DNA of 40,868 bases from Phytophthora sp. 'mugwort' (GCA_033558025.1 JAUCEF010000079.1:1-40868), one strand, 5' to 3'; shown: positions 9,359-17,927, counted from the first letter of the stretch. Numbers and translations are program-made. The notes: generated by a model from the letters alone, not told the origin.

Positions 9359-10165
9359 ATGATAGAAAAAAAAATAAAACCTATAACACCATCACAACGT
9401 CAAACATTTTTATTAAAAAAAGATAATTTAACTAAAATTTTTAAAATTAAATCTTTAACAAAAGGTTTTCAACGTGCTAATGGTAAAAATAATCAAGGTA
9501 AAATAACTATAAAACATCGCGGTGGTGGACATAAACGTTTATATAGAATAATTGATTTTAATAGATCTAAAAATATTGAAGGTTATATTATTAAAATTTT
9601 ATATGATCCTAATCGTTCCGCAAATATCGCTTATATTAAAAACAATTCTAAATCTTATTTAATTTTAGCACCGGAAGGTTTAAAAATTAATCAATATATA
9701 AAAAGTTCACCTAATGCTGAATTAAAAGTAGGTAATGCTTTACCATTACAAAATATACCAATTGGTAGTTTAATTCATAATATTAGTTTATATCCAAAAT
9801 CTAGAGGAAAATTAATAAGAAGTGCTGGAACATCTGCACAATTAATTCAAAAAATTGATAATAAATACGCTCGAATTCGTTTAAATTCTGGTGAATTAAA
9901 ATTAATTTTATTAACTTGTTATGCAACATTAGGTGTTGTATCTAATATTAATCATAAAAAAATTAAATTAGGTAAAGCTGGGCGTTCACGTTGGTTAAAT
10001 AGACGACCTTCTGTACGTGGTGTAGCAAAAAATCCTGTCGATCATCCACATGGTGGTGGTGAGGGTAAAACAAGTGGAGGGCGACCTTCTGTAACACCAC
10101 AAGGTAAAATAACTAAAGGAAAGCCTACACGTAAAAAAACAAAAAAAAAATTAATTATTAAATAA
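9359..10165 (+). CDS. rpl2: ribosomal protein L2 (uL2)
   Basis: This is a large-subunit protein next to the peptidyl transferase centre. It has 268 residues, of normal length for the family. Clear motifs are KHRGGGHKRLYRIIDF near residue 57, an SH3-like region with GNALPLQNIPIGSLIHN, and the C-terminal GVAKNPVDHPHGGGEGKTSG, which carries the conserved catalytic-site-adjacent His. It leads a tightly spaced cluster in S10-operon order, rpl2-rps19-rps3-rpl16, with 3-base gaps to the next genes. Confidence 0.98.
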   Translation: MIEKKIKPITPSQRQTFLLKKDNLTKIFKIKSLTKGFQRANGKNNQGKITIKHRGGGHKRLYRIIDFNRSKNIEGYIIKILYDPNRSANIAYIKNNSKSYLILAPEGLKINQYIKSSPNAELKVGNALPLQNIPIGSLIHNISLYPKSRGKLIRSAGTSAQLIQKIDNKYARIRLNSGELKLILLTCYATLGVVSNINHKKIKLGKAGRSRWLNRRPSVRGVAKNPVDHPHGGGEGKTSGGRPSVTPQGKITKGKPTRKKTKKKLIIK

Positions 10166-10168
10166 ATT

Positions 10169-10405
10169 ATGTCTAGAAGTAAATATAAAGGTCCATTTTT
10201 TAAAGTTAATTTATTAAAAAAAAAACAATGGATAAAAATAACTAATAAAAATTTAACAATATTACCTGAATATAGTAATCATTCTGTAAGTATTTATAAT
10301 GGTAAAATATTTATTAATTTGGAAATAAATGATAAAATGATTGGTTTTAAATTTGGTGAATTTATTAATACACGAAAAAAACATATATATAAAAAAAAAA
10401 AATAA
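10169..10405 (+). CDS. rps19: ribosomal protein S19 (uS19)
   Basis: This is a small-subunit head protein of 78 residues. It starts MSRSKYKGPF and contains the family signature NHSVSIYNGKIFINLEINDK and KFGEFINTRK. It lies 3 bases after rpl2 and 3 bases before rps3 on the same strand, as in the bacterial S10 operon (rpl22 is absent between them). Confidence 0.96.
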   Translation: MSRSKYKGPFFKVNLLKKKQWIKITNKNLTILPEYSNHSVSIYNGKIFINLEINDKMIGFKFGEFINTRKKHIYKKKK

Positions 10406-10408
10406 ATT

Positions 10409-11239
10409 ATGGGTCAAAAAATTATACCAATTAGTTTAAGATTAAATAAAAAAAAAAATTGGGATTCCCAATGGATTGTTAATAATAATGAGTATTCTAA
10501 TTTATTGCATTTTGATTTAGAAATTAAAAAATATTTTCAAAATATTTTTAATTATAAAAATTTAAAATTAATAGATATAAATATAGTAAAAACATCAAAT
10601 AATATAAATATATATGTTTATATTCAAAAAAATGCAAAAAAATATTATAAATTATCTTATAATCAAATTATTAAATATTTAAATATATATTATATTAATA
10701 ATAATATTAAATTATTTATCAAAAATGTCCAATTTTTTGAATTAATTAAATTACGAAAAAATTTAAAAAGAATTTTTGATAAAATAAGAAAAAATAATCG
10801 AATTAATAAAAATGTTAAAAAAATGATTTATAATTTTAGTTATGCTTTTTATACTAAAAATATAAATATTATAACTTTTTATATTAAACAAACATTAGAA
10901 AAAAAAAAAACACATAAAAAATTTATTAATAATATTGATAATATGCTTCAAGAATTTTTTAAAATATTTTCTAATTTTATTGGTTATCGTTTACAATTTA
11001 AAGGTCGTTTAAATAAATCAAAACGTAAAAAAAAACTAATTTTTCAAAAAGGAAAAATACCATTAAATACTTTAGAATATGATATTAAATATCATTTTAA
11101 TGAATTTAAAACACCATCGGGTATTTGTAGTATTAAATTATGGATTTTTTTTAAACCACTAAAAACTACATTAAATTCTAAATTTTTAAAAAAACAAAGA
11201 ATTAAAAATACTAATTATGTTATTTCCAAAAAAAACTAA
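10409..11239 (+). CDS. rps3: ribosomal protein S3 (uS3)
   Basis: This is a small-subunit mRNA-entry protein of 276 residues. The start MGQKIIPISLRLNKKKNWDS is the typical N-terminus. The C-terminal domain includes GYRLQFKGRLNKSKRKKKL, a match to the family's GR(L/I)x-R pattern, and KTPSGICSIKLWIFFK. The central part is divergent and Asn/Lys/Ile rich, as is common in mitochondrial Rps3. The 3' end overlaps the start of rpl16 by 23 bases in another frame. Confidence 0.93.
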   Translation: MGQKIIPISLRLNKKKNWDSQWIVNNNEYSNLLHFDLEIKKYFQNIFNYKNLKLIDINIVKTSNNINIYVYIQKNAKKYYKLSYNQIIKYLNIYYINNNIKLFIKNVQFFELIKLRKNLKRIFDKIRKNNRINKNVKKMIYNFSYAFYTKNINIITFYIKQTLEKKKTHKKFINNIDNMLQEFFKIFSNFIGYRLQFKGRLNKSKRKKKLIFQKGKIPLNTLEYDIKYHFNEFKTPSGICSIKLWIFFKPLKTTLNSKFLKKQRIKNTNYVISKKN

Positions 11240-11621
11240 ATATAAAAAACAATTTAAAAGTAAACTTACAGGTAAAACAACAAAAGGTAATAATATTGTT
11301 TATGGTAAATATGCTATTAAAGTTTTAAAAGAAACACGTTTAACATCAAGACAAATAGAAGCAACTCGTCGAATAATTATTCGAAAAATGAAACGATTAG
11401 GATTTCTTTGGATTCGTGTTTTTCCAGATACACCTGTAACAGCAAAACCTACAGAAAATCGTATGGGTAAAGGAAAAGGTGCTGTTTCTTTTTGGGTTGC
11501 TAAAGTTAAAAAAGGTCAAATTTTATATGAAATTAGCGGTATTTCATTAGAAAATGCAAAAAAAGTTTTAAAAGCGGGTTCTAATAAATTGCCGGTTAAA
11601 ACAAAATTTATTTATAAATAA
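11217..11621 (+). CDS. rpl16: ribosomal protein L16 (uL16)
   Basis: This is a large-subunit protein near the A-site tRNA. It has 134 residues: MLFPKKTKYKKQFK at the start, RQIEATRRIIIRKMKR, then FPDTPVTAKPTENRMGKGKG and SFWVAKVKKGQILYEISG. The ATG at 11217 lies inside the end of rps3 (23-base overlap). It is chosen because it gives the usual N-terminus. It is followed 3 bases later by trnM. Confidence 0.97.
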   Translation: MLFPKKTKYKKQFKSKLTGKTTKGNNIVYGKYAIKVLKETRLTSRQIEATRRIIIRKMKRLGFLWIRVFPDTPVTAKPTENRMGKGKGAVSFWVAKVKKGQILYEISGISLENAKKVLKAGSNKLPVKTKFIYK

Positions 11622-11623
11622 TT

Positions 11624-11697
11624 AGGCTTATAGTTTAATTGGTTAGAGCATACCGCTCATAACGGTATAGTTGTAGGTTCAAATCCTACTAGGCCTA
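11624..11697 (+). tRNA. trnM(cau): tRNA with CAU anticodon (Met or Ile)
   Basis: The acceptor AGGCTTA pairs with TAGGCCT (two G-U type pairs). The anticodon arm is TACCG-CTCATAA-CGGTA and the T arm GTAGG-TTCAAAT-CCTAC. This is one of three CAU tRNAs. The one at 19209 looks like the initiator, so this is either elongator Met or a lysidine-type Ile(CAU). Sequence alone does not settle it. Confidence 0.9.
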
Positions 11698-11718
11698 ATT
11701 AAAAAATTTTTATTTTAA

Positions 11719-12387
11719 ATGAAAAAATTAAAAAAACAAAAAACAAATAATTTATCAAATTATCAACAATTTTTAAAAAATAATTATTTAAAAAAAAAAA
11801 AATTTAAATTAAAAAATATTTTATTTGAAAATCCAATTTTATTTAATAATTTAAATTTAGAATCTTATGTAATTGAATTTAATAATTATGAAAACATTTA
11901 TTTACCTTTTACTTTAATAAAAATAGATAAAATTTCAACAATTGCTATAAAATATGAAAATATTATATTATTTAATTATGATTTAACTTATAATATATTA
12001 CATCAATTTAATAAAATAATGCTTCAAAATATTTTAATAAAAAAAAATAATTCAATAAAAGGTCGTTTACTTGGTGGAAATTGGAATAATAAAAAAATTT
12101 TTATTTCAATTTTAGGATTTATTTTTTCTATAAAACCTATTAATTTAAATAATGCTTTAAATTATAAAAAAAAATTTTATTTTAATAAATATAATAAAAA
12201 AGGTTTCTATAAAAGAAGAATTAATTCAACACGTTTAATTAATTGTTATAAATTAAAATATTTAAATTTTAAAGTTAATAATTTAAATATATTTAAAAAA
12301 TCAAAAAAAGAATTTTCAAGACTTTCTTATATTCAAACTATTATTCAAAATCAAAAAATAAAAAATAATAATTTTAAAATAAAATAA
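11719..12387 (+). CDS. orf222, conserved-position ORF with an S1-like segment
   Basis: This is a 222-residue basic protein with an unbroken frame between trnM and atp8, inside the ribosomal cluster. I do not recognise it with confidence. Residues 114-139 (IKGRLLGGNWNNKKIFISIL, then GFIFSIKP) resemble the strand pattern of an S1/OB RNA-binding domain (G-x-V-x-G ... F-V-x-x-x-G-F-x-x-P), as in mitochondrial Rps1. The rest is Lys/Asn/Ile rich, with a very basic C-terminal half containing KKGFYKRRINSTRLINCY. Its position next to atp8 recalls an unassigned stramenopile mtDNA ORF of similar size; that is memory, not a search. A ribosomal role (Rps1-like) is inference. Confidence 0.6.
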   Translation: MKKLKKQKTNNLSNYQQFLKNNYLKKKKFKLKNILFENPILFNNLNLESYVIEFNNYENIYLPFTLIKIDKISTIAIKYENIILFNYDLTYNILHQFNKIMLQNILIKKNNSIKGRLLGGNWNNKKIFISILGFIFSIKPINLNNALNYKKKFYFNKYNKKGFYKRRINSTRLINCYKLKYLNFKVNNLNIFKKSKKEFSRLSYIQTIIQNQKIKNNNFKIK

Positions 12388-12448
12388 AAATAAAAGTGTT
12401 CTTTCAAGAAAAATATATGTTGAAGAAATAAAAATTTATTATAAAATT

Positions 12449-12841
12449 ATGCCACAATTCGATCAATTTTCATTTTTTAATCAAGTTTCTTGGTTTTTAT
12501 TTTTTTTTTTTAATTTTTATTTTTTTATTACTTATTTTTTTTTACCTAAAATTTGTTATAATTTAAAATTTAGAAAAAAAAAAATAATTTTTGATAATAA
12601 AAAAAAAAATCAAATTAATTTTGAAAAAAATAATATTATTTATTTTTTTAATAATTCTTATAAAACTTTTTGTTTTAATTTTGAGTTATTTATAACAAAA
12701 AAATTATCTATTTATAAAAAAAATCAAAATATTAAAATACAAAAAACTTCAATTTTTAATAAAATATTAAAACAAAAAATTAATTATATTTTAAATAAAA
12801 AATTTTTATTATTAAATAAAATTTTTATAAGAATTAATTAA
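12449..12841 (+). CDS. atp8: ATP synthase subunit 8
   Basis: This is the small membrane subunit of the ATP synthase Fo/peripheral stalk. It starts MPQFDQFSFFNQVSWFLFFF, the standard MPQFD opening followed by a single hydrophobic helix (about residues 12-35). A long Lys/Asn-rich hydrophilic C-terminal part brings it to 130 residues. That is typical of protist Atp8 and longer than animal versions. It lies 61 bases after orf222 and 10 before trnK. Confidence 0.93.
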   Translation: MPQFDQFSFFNQVSWFLFFFFNFYFFITYFFLPKICYNLKFRKKKIIFDNKKKNQINFEKNNIIYFFNNSYKTFCFNFELFITKKLSIYKKNQNIKIQKTSIFNKILKQKINYILNKKFLLLNKIFIRIN

Positions 12842-12851
12842 TTTTTTAAAT

Positions 12852-12924
12852 AAGTGTATAGCTCAGCTGGTAGAGCACCGGACTTTTAATCTGATGGTCT
12901 TGGGTTCAAATCCCAATACACTTA
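12852..12924 (+). tRNA. trnK(uuu): tRNA-Lys(UUU)
   Basis: The acceptor AAGTGTA pairs with TACACTT. The anticodon loop CTTTTAA has anticodon TTT. The D arm is GCTC/GAGC and the T arm TTGGG-TTCAAAT-CCCAA. Confidence 0.95.
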
Positions 12925-12926
12925 TT

Positions 12927-12999
12927 GGGGATATATTTCAACTGGTAGAAAGTATGTTTTGCAAATATAATGTTATCGGTTCGAATCCGATTATCTCCA
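12927..12999 (+). tRNA. trnA(ugc): tRNA-Ala(UGC)
   Basis: The acceptor GGGGATA pairs with TATCTCC. The anticodon loop TTTGCAA has anticodon TGC. The T arm is ATCGG-TTCGAAT-CCGAT. It is 2 bases downstream of trnK and 26 bases before rps14. Confidence 0.92.
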
Positions 13000-13025
13000 T
13001 ATTTATCTTTCTTAAATATAATTTT

Positions 13026-13325
13026 ATGCAAAAAAAAATTAAAAAAAATATTAAACAACGTAATTTATTTAAAAATTTTGAAAAAAATAGATTAACTTTA
13101 AAAATTCTTTCAAAAAATTTAAATATTGAAAAAAATTTAAGATGGAAATTACAACAAAAGTGGTTTTTTTTCCATCAAAATTCATCAATTACTAGAATTA
13201 AAAATGTGTGTGTTTTAACTGGACGTTCTAAAAGTATTTATCGTTTATTTAAAATATCCAGAATCCAATTACGTAAATTAGCATCAAAAGGGTTTTTACC
13301 CGGTATTTCTAAATATAGTTGGTAA
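13026..13325 (+). CDS. rps14: ribosomal protein S14 (uS14)
   Basis: This is a small-subunit head protein of 99 residues. The C-terminal signature is VCVLTGRSKSIYRLFKISRI followed by QLRKLASKGFLPGISKYSW, the normal uS14 ending. No zinc-binding cysteine pairs are present, as usual for the bacterial C-minus and mitochondrial form. A longer open frame upstream runs through trnK/trnA; I chose the ATG at 13026 (MQKKIKKNI), which gives the family's length. It starts the run rps14-rps8-rpl6-rps2-rps4 with gaps of 6-8 bases. Confidence 0.95.
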   Translation: MQKKIKKNIKQRNLFKNFEKNRLTLKILSKNLNIEKNLRWKLQQKWFFFHQNSSITRIKNVCVLTGRSKSIYRLFKISRIQLRKLASKGFLPGISKYSW

Positions 13326-13332
13326 TTTAATT

Positions 13333-13713
13333 ATGATTATAACAGATACTCTTTCCAATTTATTTTCAAAAATAAAAAATGGTTATTTAGTAAAAAAATC
13401 AAAAATAGTACAACAAAAATCAAAACAAAGTATAAATATTTTAAATATCTTAATTAAAGAAGGTTTTATAAAAAGTTATAAGATAAATTCCAAAAATCAA
13501 TTAGAGATTTATTTAAAATATAGAAAAAATAAAGCAGTTATTACTGAAATAAAACGTTTATCAAAACCGGGAAAACGTTTATATATTGCTAATAAGGATT
13601 TATATAAAAAAAAAACAGGATTTTATATTCTTTCAACATCTATTGGTATTTTAACAGATTTACAAGCTAAAAAATTAAATGTTGGTGGTGAATTGATTTG
13701 TAAAATTATTTAA
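13333..13713 (+). CDS. rps8: ribosomal protein S8 (uS8)
   Basis: This is a small-subunit protein that binds the central 16S domain. It has 126 residues: MIITDTLSNLFSKIKNGYLV at the start, ILIKEGFIKSYKI, and the C-terminal GFYILSTSIGILTDLQAKKL with NVGGELICKII. The family's STSxGxLTD motif is present as STSIGILTD. It lies 7 bases after rps14 in spc-operon order. Confidence 0.96.
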   Translation: MIITDTLSNLFSKIKNGYLVKKSKIVQQKSKQSINILNILIKEGFIKSYKINSKNQLEIYLKYRKNKAVITEIKRLSKPGKRLYIANKDLYKKKTGFYILSTSIGILTDLQAKKLNVGGELICKII

Positions 13714-13719
13714 AAAATT

Positions 13720-14325
13720 ATGATAAAAATAATAAAAAAAAATGTTAAATTAAAAAATAAAAATTTTTTTAAAAGTTCTTTAGGAAATATTAATTTATTT
13801 TTTATTGATAAAACTTTTATTTTTCCAACAGATTTAAAAATTTATAGTAATAATAAAATAATTTTTTTTGAAACATCTTTAGGTTTATTATCTTTAACAA
13901 TAATTAATGATTTATATTTTTTTATAAAAAAAAATAAATTATTAATTATTGTTAATAAAAATAAAAAAAAAAAAAGTATTTTAAATTTATACAATAAATT
14001 AATAAAAATAAAAATAAAAGGTGTTTTACAAGGTTTTAAAATTAATTTAATATTAAAAGGTATAGGTTTTAAAGCTTTTATTGAAAATAATACTTTAATT
14101 TTAAAATTAGGTTTTAGTCATAATATTAGAATTCCAATTCCATTAAATATTGAAATTATTAATCAAACAAATACTTTAATTTTTAGTAGTATCGATTATA
14201 TTTTTTTACATCAATTTGTACATTATATTAAAAATCATAAAAAACCTGAACCATATAAAGGAAAAGGTTTATTATTAAAAAATGAAAAAATTTTACAAAA
14301 AGAGGGAAAAAAAAGTAAAAAATAA
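13720..14325 (+). CDS. rpl6: ribosomal protein L6 (uL6)
   Basis: This is a large-subunit stalk-base protein of 201 residues. Motifs are QGFKINLILKGIGFKAFIEN, LKLGFSHNIRIPIP, and the C-terminal KNHKKPEPYKGKGLLLKNEK, which matches the family signature PEPYKGKG. The N-terminal domain is divergent and Asn/Lys rich. It lies 6 bases after rps8 and 6 before rps2. Confidence 0.96.
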   Translation: MIKIIKKNVKLKNKNFFKSSLGNINLFFIDKTFIFPTDLKIYSNNKIIFFETSLGLLSLTIINDLYFFIKKNKLLIIVNKNKKKKSILNLYNKLIKIKIKGVLQGFKINLILKGIGFKAFIENNTLILKLGFSHNIRIPIPLNIEIINQTNTLIFSSIDYIFLHQFVHYIKNHKKPEPYKGKGLLLKNEKILQKEGKKSKK

Positions 14326-14331
14326 TTAAAT

Positions 14332-14925
14332 ATGATACAAAAAAAAAAAAAAAAACATAATAATATTTTATTAAATTTATTATTTAAATCAAAAAATATG
14401 TATGGAGAATCTTTAATAGATACAAATAAAGAATTATTATCTTTTATATTTGGAAGTAGACATGATTATACTATAATTAATTTAAAAAATGTTTCATTTT
14501 TTTTAAAACGTATATTTAATTTAACTAAAATTATATTAAAAAAAAATGAAAAAATTTTAATAATAGGGAATGATAATGAAATTAAATTTTTATTAACTAC
14601 ATCTTTTATAAAAAAAAATCCAAATATCATTTTTTTTACAAAAGAATGGGTAAATGGTTTAATTACTAATAAAATTATGAATACAACATTTAATAAGATA
14701 ATTAATTATTTATTAAAAGAAAATGAAATTAAATTAATTTTAGTTATAAAAAGTTCTGTAAAAGATACTTTTTTAAATCAAGAACTTTCTGTTTTAAAAA
14801 TTCCTACTATTTCATTAGTAAATACAAGTCAAACTATACAAAATATTAATTATCCTGTAGTAATGAATTCTAAAAATATTCAATCAATATATACTTTAAT
14901 GTATTTATTACGTAAAATATTTTAA
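14332..14925 (+). CDS. rps2: ribosomal protein S2 (uS2)
   Basis: This is a small-subunit protein of 197 residues. It begins with a lysine run, then the family-like IFGSRHDYTIINLKNVSFFL, KNPNIIFFTKEWVNGLITNK and the late VLKIPTISLVNTSQTIQNIN, corresponding to the uS2 pattern W-x-x-G-x-L-T-N and I-P-x-I-x-x-x-D/N-T. It is shorter than bacterial S2 (about 240) and lacks much of the coiled-coil insertion. It lies 6 bases after rpl6. Confidence 0.92.
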   Translation: MIQKKKKKHNNILLNLLFKSKNMYGESLIDTNKELLSFIFGSRHDYTIINLKNVSFFLKRIFNLTKIILKKNEKILIIGNDNEIKFLLTTSFIKKNPNIIFFTKEWVNGLITNKIMNTTFNKIINYLLKENEIKLILVIKSSVKDTFLNQELSVLKIPTISLVNTSQTIQNINYPVVMNSKNIQSIYTLMYLLRKIF

Positions 14926-14933
14926 TAAATAAG

Positions 14934-15395
14934 ATGAATAAATTAAGACCGAGAAATAAAATATGTTTTCAAAATAATAGGAACATACATAAAAATTTAA
15001 ACTTATTAAAATTAAAATCAAAAAAATGGAATTTATTTAAAAAAAAATTAAGATATCGAAAAGAAATAAAACCTGAAAAACGTAAAAAATTTTTTCAAAA
15101 AAGATTATTTGAAAAACAACAATTTCGGAATTTTTATGGATGTATTCATGAATATCAATTAAAAAATTTATTTCAAAAATTATTAAAAAAAGATAATAAA
15201 ATAAATATCTTTAAAAAATTTGTAATTTTATTAGAAAGTCGCTTAGATATAAATCTTGTAAGATTAAAATTAGTTAAAACTATTTTTCAAGCAAAACAAT
15301 TAATTAATCATAAAAAAATTAAGGTTAATAATAAAATTATAAGTAAATCTAATTTTATATTACATAAAGGTGATATTATTCATATTATTAAATAA
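14934..15395 (+). CDS. rps4: ribosomal protein S4 (uS4), N-terminal and S4 RNA-binding part
   Basis: This is a primary 16S rRNA-binding protein. This frame has 153 residues: a basic N-terminal region (MNKLRPRNKICFQNNRN), the YGCIHEYQLKNLFQKLLKKD element, then the S4 domain LLESRLDINLVRLKLVKTIF and NHKKIKVNNKIISKSNFILH, ending KGDIIHIIK. The family normally continues about 50 residues further, with a W/F-L-E ... P-E ... L-I-V-E-x-Y tail. That tail is missing here but appears at the end of the next ORF, which begins 2 bases after this stop in another frame. One extra base near the AAATAAAT at the junction would join them, so the stop may be a sequence error. Confidence 0.9.
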   Translation: MNKLRPRNKICFQNNRNIHKNLNLLKLKSKKWNLFKKKLRYRKEIKPEKRKKFFQKRLFEKQQFRNFYGCIHEYQLKNLFQKLLKKDNKINIFKKFVILLESRLDINLVRLKLVKTIFQAKQLINHKKIKVNNKIISKSNFILHKGDIIHIIK

Positions 15396-15397
15396 AT

Positions 15398-16150
15398 ATG
15401 CAAAAGGATAATAAAAATTTTCAAAGAAATAAAAATTCTCAAAAAAACGAGGGTTTTCAAAAAAATAGAAATTCTCAAAAAAACGAAGGTTTTCAAAAAA
15501 ATAGAAATTTTCAAAAAAATAAAAATTCTCAAAAAAACGAAGATTTTCAAAGAACTAGAAATTTTCAAAAAAACGAAGATTTTCAAAGAACTAGAAATTT
15601 TCAAAAAAATGAAGGTTTTCAAAGAACTAGAAATTTTCAAAAAAATGAAGGTTTTCAAAAAAATAGAAATTTTCAAAAAAATGAAGGTTTTCAAAAAAAT
15701 AGAAATTTTCAAAAAAATGAAGGTTTTCAAAAAAATAGAAATTTTCAAAAAAATAGAAATTTTCAAAAAAATGAAGGTTTTCAAAAAAATAGAAATTTTC
15801 AAAAAAATGAAGGTTTTCAAAGAACTAGAAATTTTCAAAAAAATAATAGTTTGAAAGGAGATAAAAAATTTTATAAACAGCATTTTAATCAAGAAAAGAA
15901 TAAATATTCTTCTTCTTATAAACGTTATAATAAATATCCTTATCAAAAAAATAACAAATATTCTTATAAAAATAATATTTATTATATTTTAGGTGAAAAA
16001 AAACCATCAAAACCTTTAATAACTTCTTATTTACATAGAAATAAAAAAATAAAAACAGGTATGTTTTTTAAAGAACCTTCTTATAAAACAATTTTATATC
16101 CTTTTCATTTAAATTTAAAATTAATTAATGAATATTTGAAAAAAAAATAA
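15398..16150 (+). CDS. repeat-rich ORF carrying a probable Rps4 C-terminus
   Basis: This is a 250-residue ORF 2 bases after the rps4 stop. Residues 7-150 are 24 tandem six-residue units alternating NFQKNE and GFQKNR (variants DFQRTR, NSQKNE), highly basic, polar and probably disordered. A Lys/Tyr-rich linker follows. The last ~40 residues, KTGMFFKEPSYKTILYPFHL followed by NLKLINEYLKKK, match the layout of the uS4 C-terminus (…x-R-x-P-E-R-x-D-L…N-x-x-L-I-V-E-x-Y-S-x-K). I therefore read it as the missing tail of Rps4, separated by the repeat. It is either a real two-piece gene or one about 405-residue Rps4 if a base is missing at 15390-15397. The long antisense frame here is only a by-product of the repeat. 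Confidence 0.65.
   Translation: MQKDNKNFQRNKNSQKNEGFQKNRNSQKNEGFQKNRNFQKNKNSQKNEDFQRTRNFQKNEDFQRTRNFQKNEGFQRTRNFQKNEGFQKNRNFQKNEGFQKNRNFQKNEGFQKNRNFQKNRNFQKNEGFQKNRNFQKNEGFQRTRNFQKNNSLKGDKKFYKQHFNQEKNKYSSSYKRYNKYPYQKNNKYSYKNNIYYILGEKKPSKPLITSYLHRNKKIKTGMFFKEPSYKTILYPFHLNLKLINEYLKKK
15416..15847. repeat. 24-unit, 18-bp tandem repeat inside the rps4-tail ORF
   Basis: There are twenty-four in-frame 18-bp units (a 36-bp higher-order period), for example AATTTTCAAAAAAATGAA alternating with GGTTTTCAAAAAAATAGA. Variants with ACGAAGAT and AGAACTAGA group at the 5' half. The units are almost identical towards the 3' half, which suggests recent expansion by slippage or unequal exchange. Confidence 0.97.
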
Positions 16151-16154
16151 AAAT

Positions 16155-16176
16155 TTAAACCATTTATATGGTTTAA
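16155..16176. other. perfect 9-bp hairpin before LSU rRNA
   Basis: TTAAACCAT-TTAT-ATGGTTTAA lies 5-26 bases after the rps4-tail stop and just ahead of the LSU rRNA. It could be a processing or punctuation signal between mRNA and rRNA. Confidence 0.6.
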
Positions 16177-17774
16177 GTATAAATAATAATAAAAGCATTA
16201 AGTGGATGCCTTGGCATTAATTTGATTTTTAGGACGTAAAAAATGCGAAAAGTTTTATTAAATAATATTTTATTTTGAAATAAAAATTTCCTAAAGAAAA
16301 CTTTTTTTTTGTGAAAATTTTAAAAACAGTGAATTGAAATATCTAAGTAACTGTTAAAAAAATCAAACGAGATTCCGTTAGTAATGACGAGTGAAAATGG
16401 AAATTAGGTTTATAAAAATAAAAAAATATTTGAAAAATTTTGAAAAATTTACTTAAAAAGGTGAAAGTCCTGTAGAATAATAATTGTTTTTATAATAGTA
16501 AAAAGGGTTATGTGTAAGCCTTTTTGAATATTGGGGAACCACCCTCAAAACCTTTTAAAAATTAATGATCGATAGTGGACAAGTACTGTAAAGGAAAGGT
16601 GAAAAAGAACTTTTGAGTTTGAAATAATTCTGAAACTTAATGTTAACAATCAATTGAAACTTTTTTAAAAAGTAACAGTGTACCTTTTGCATAATGGGCC
16701 AGCAAGTTTATTTTTATAGCAAGCTTAATTTAATAAAGTAGGCGTAGATAAATCAAGTTTTAAAAAGCTTTTTAGTTATATAAATAAGACCCGAAACTGA
16801 GTGATCTAACCATGAACAGATTGAAAAATAGGTAAAACTATTTGAAGGATCGAACTCACATATGTGGCAAAATATGGAGATGATTTGTGGTTAGGAGTGA
16901 AAGGCTAATCAAACTCAGAGATAGCTGGTTTTCCGCGAAATCTATTGAAGTAGAGCATTTAAAATCTTTTTTTGGGGTAGAGCACTCATTGAGCTAGGGG
17001 GTGTAAAAACTTACTGAATTCTTGGAAACTCCGAATACAAAAAAAAGTAATTTAAATAGACAGACATTAGGCGCTAAGGTCTTTTGTCAAAAGGGAAACA
17101 GCCCAGATTGATCGCTAAGGTCTCTAAATAATATTCTAAGTGAAAAAGGAAGTGAAAAAATGATTACAACCCATAGGTAGGCTTGGAAGCAGCCATCCTT
17201 TAAAGAAAGCGTAATAGCTCATTGGTCTAGTTTTTTTGCGCCTAAAATGTATCGAGACTTAAGAAATTTACCGAAGCGGCAAGTTTTATTTTTAATAAAA
17301 CGGTAGCGGAACATTCTGTATGTTAATAAAGATATATTGTGAAATATGTTGAAGATATCAGAAAAGAAAATGCTGGCATTAGTAACAAAAAATAACGAAT
17401 ATAAATCGTTATCACCGTAAATCCAAGGGTTTCTATGTTAAGATGTATTACATAGAGTGAAACGGCCCCTAAGAAAGATTTGACGAAAGCAGATTTTGAT
17501 GGGATAATTTTTAAATTAAATTTTTTTAAAAAAGTGACAAAAATTTTTAATTTTTCAGGAAATAGCTTTTTTAATTAAAAACCGTACCCTAAACCGACAC
17601 AGGTGGATAGGTCGAGTAGACTAAGGTGAATGAGAGAACTATATTGAAGGAACTCGGCAAAATGACTTTGTAACTTCGGGATAAAAAGTACCTAATTATT
17701 TTTAATAATTAGGTGTCACAAAATAGGGGGTTGCGACTGTTTAATAAAAACTTAGGACTCTGCTAAATGGTAAC

Positions 17775-17812
<38 letters not shown>

Positions 17813-17870
17813 ATTAAAAGGAAATGTTTGCGCATTAAATGGAAGTCCCAGTAAACGGCGGCCGTAACTC

Positions 17871-17927
<57 letters not shown>

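Noticed and set aside
12894..13025. Upstream extension of rps14 through trnK and trnA
   Set aside because: The tRNA genes are well formed, and the ATG at 13026 gives the normal uS14 length.
15609..15854. 81-codon + frame inside the repeat (MKVFKELEIFKK...)
   Set aside because: This is an out-of-frame reading of the same 18-bp repeat; it has no non-repeat sequence.
15380..15946. 188-codon open frame on the - strand across the 18-bp repeat array
   Set aside because: It is open only because the repeat unit has no stop in that antisense frame. The protein is a low-complexity Leu/Ile/Phe repeat, and the + strand frame carries a recognisable Rps4-like tail.
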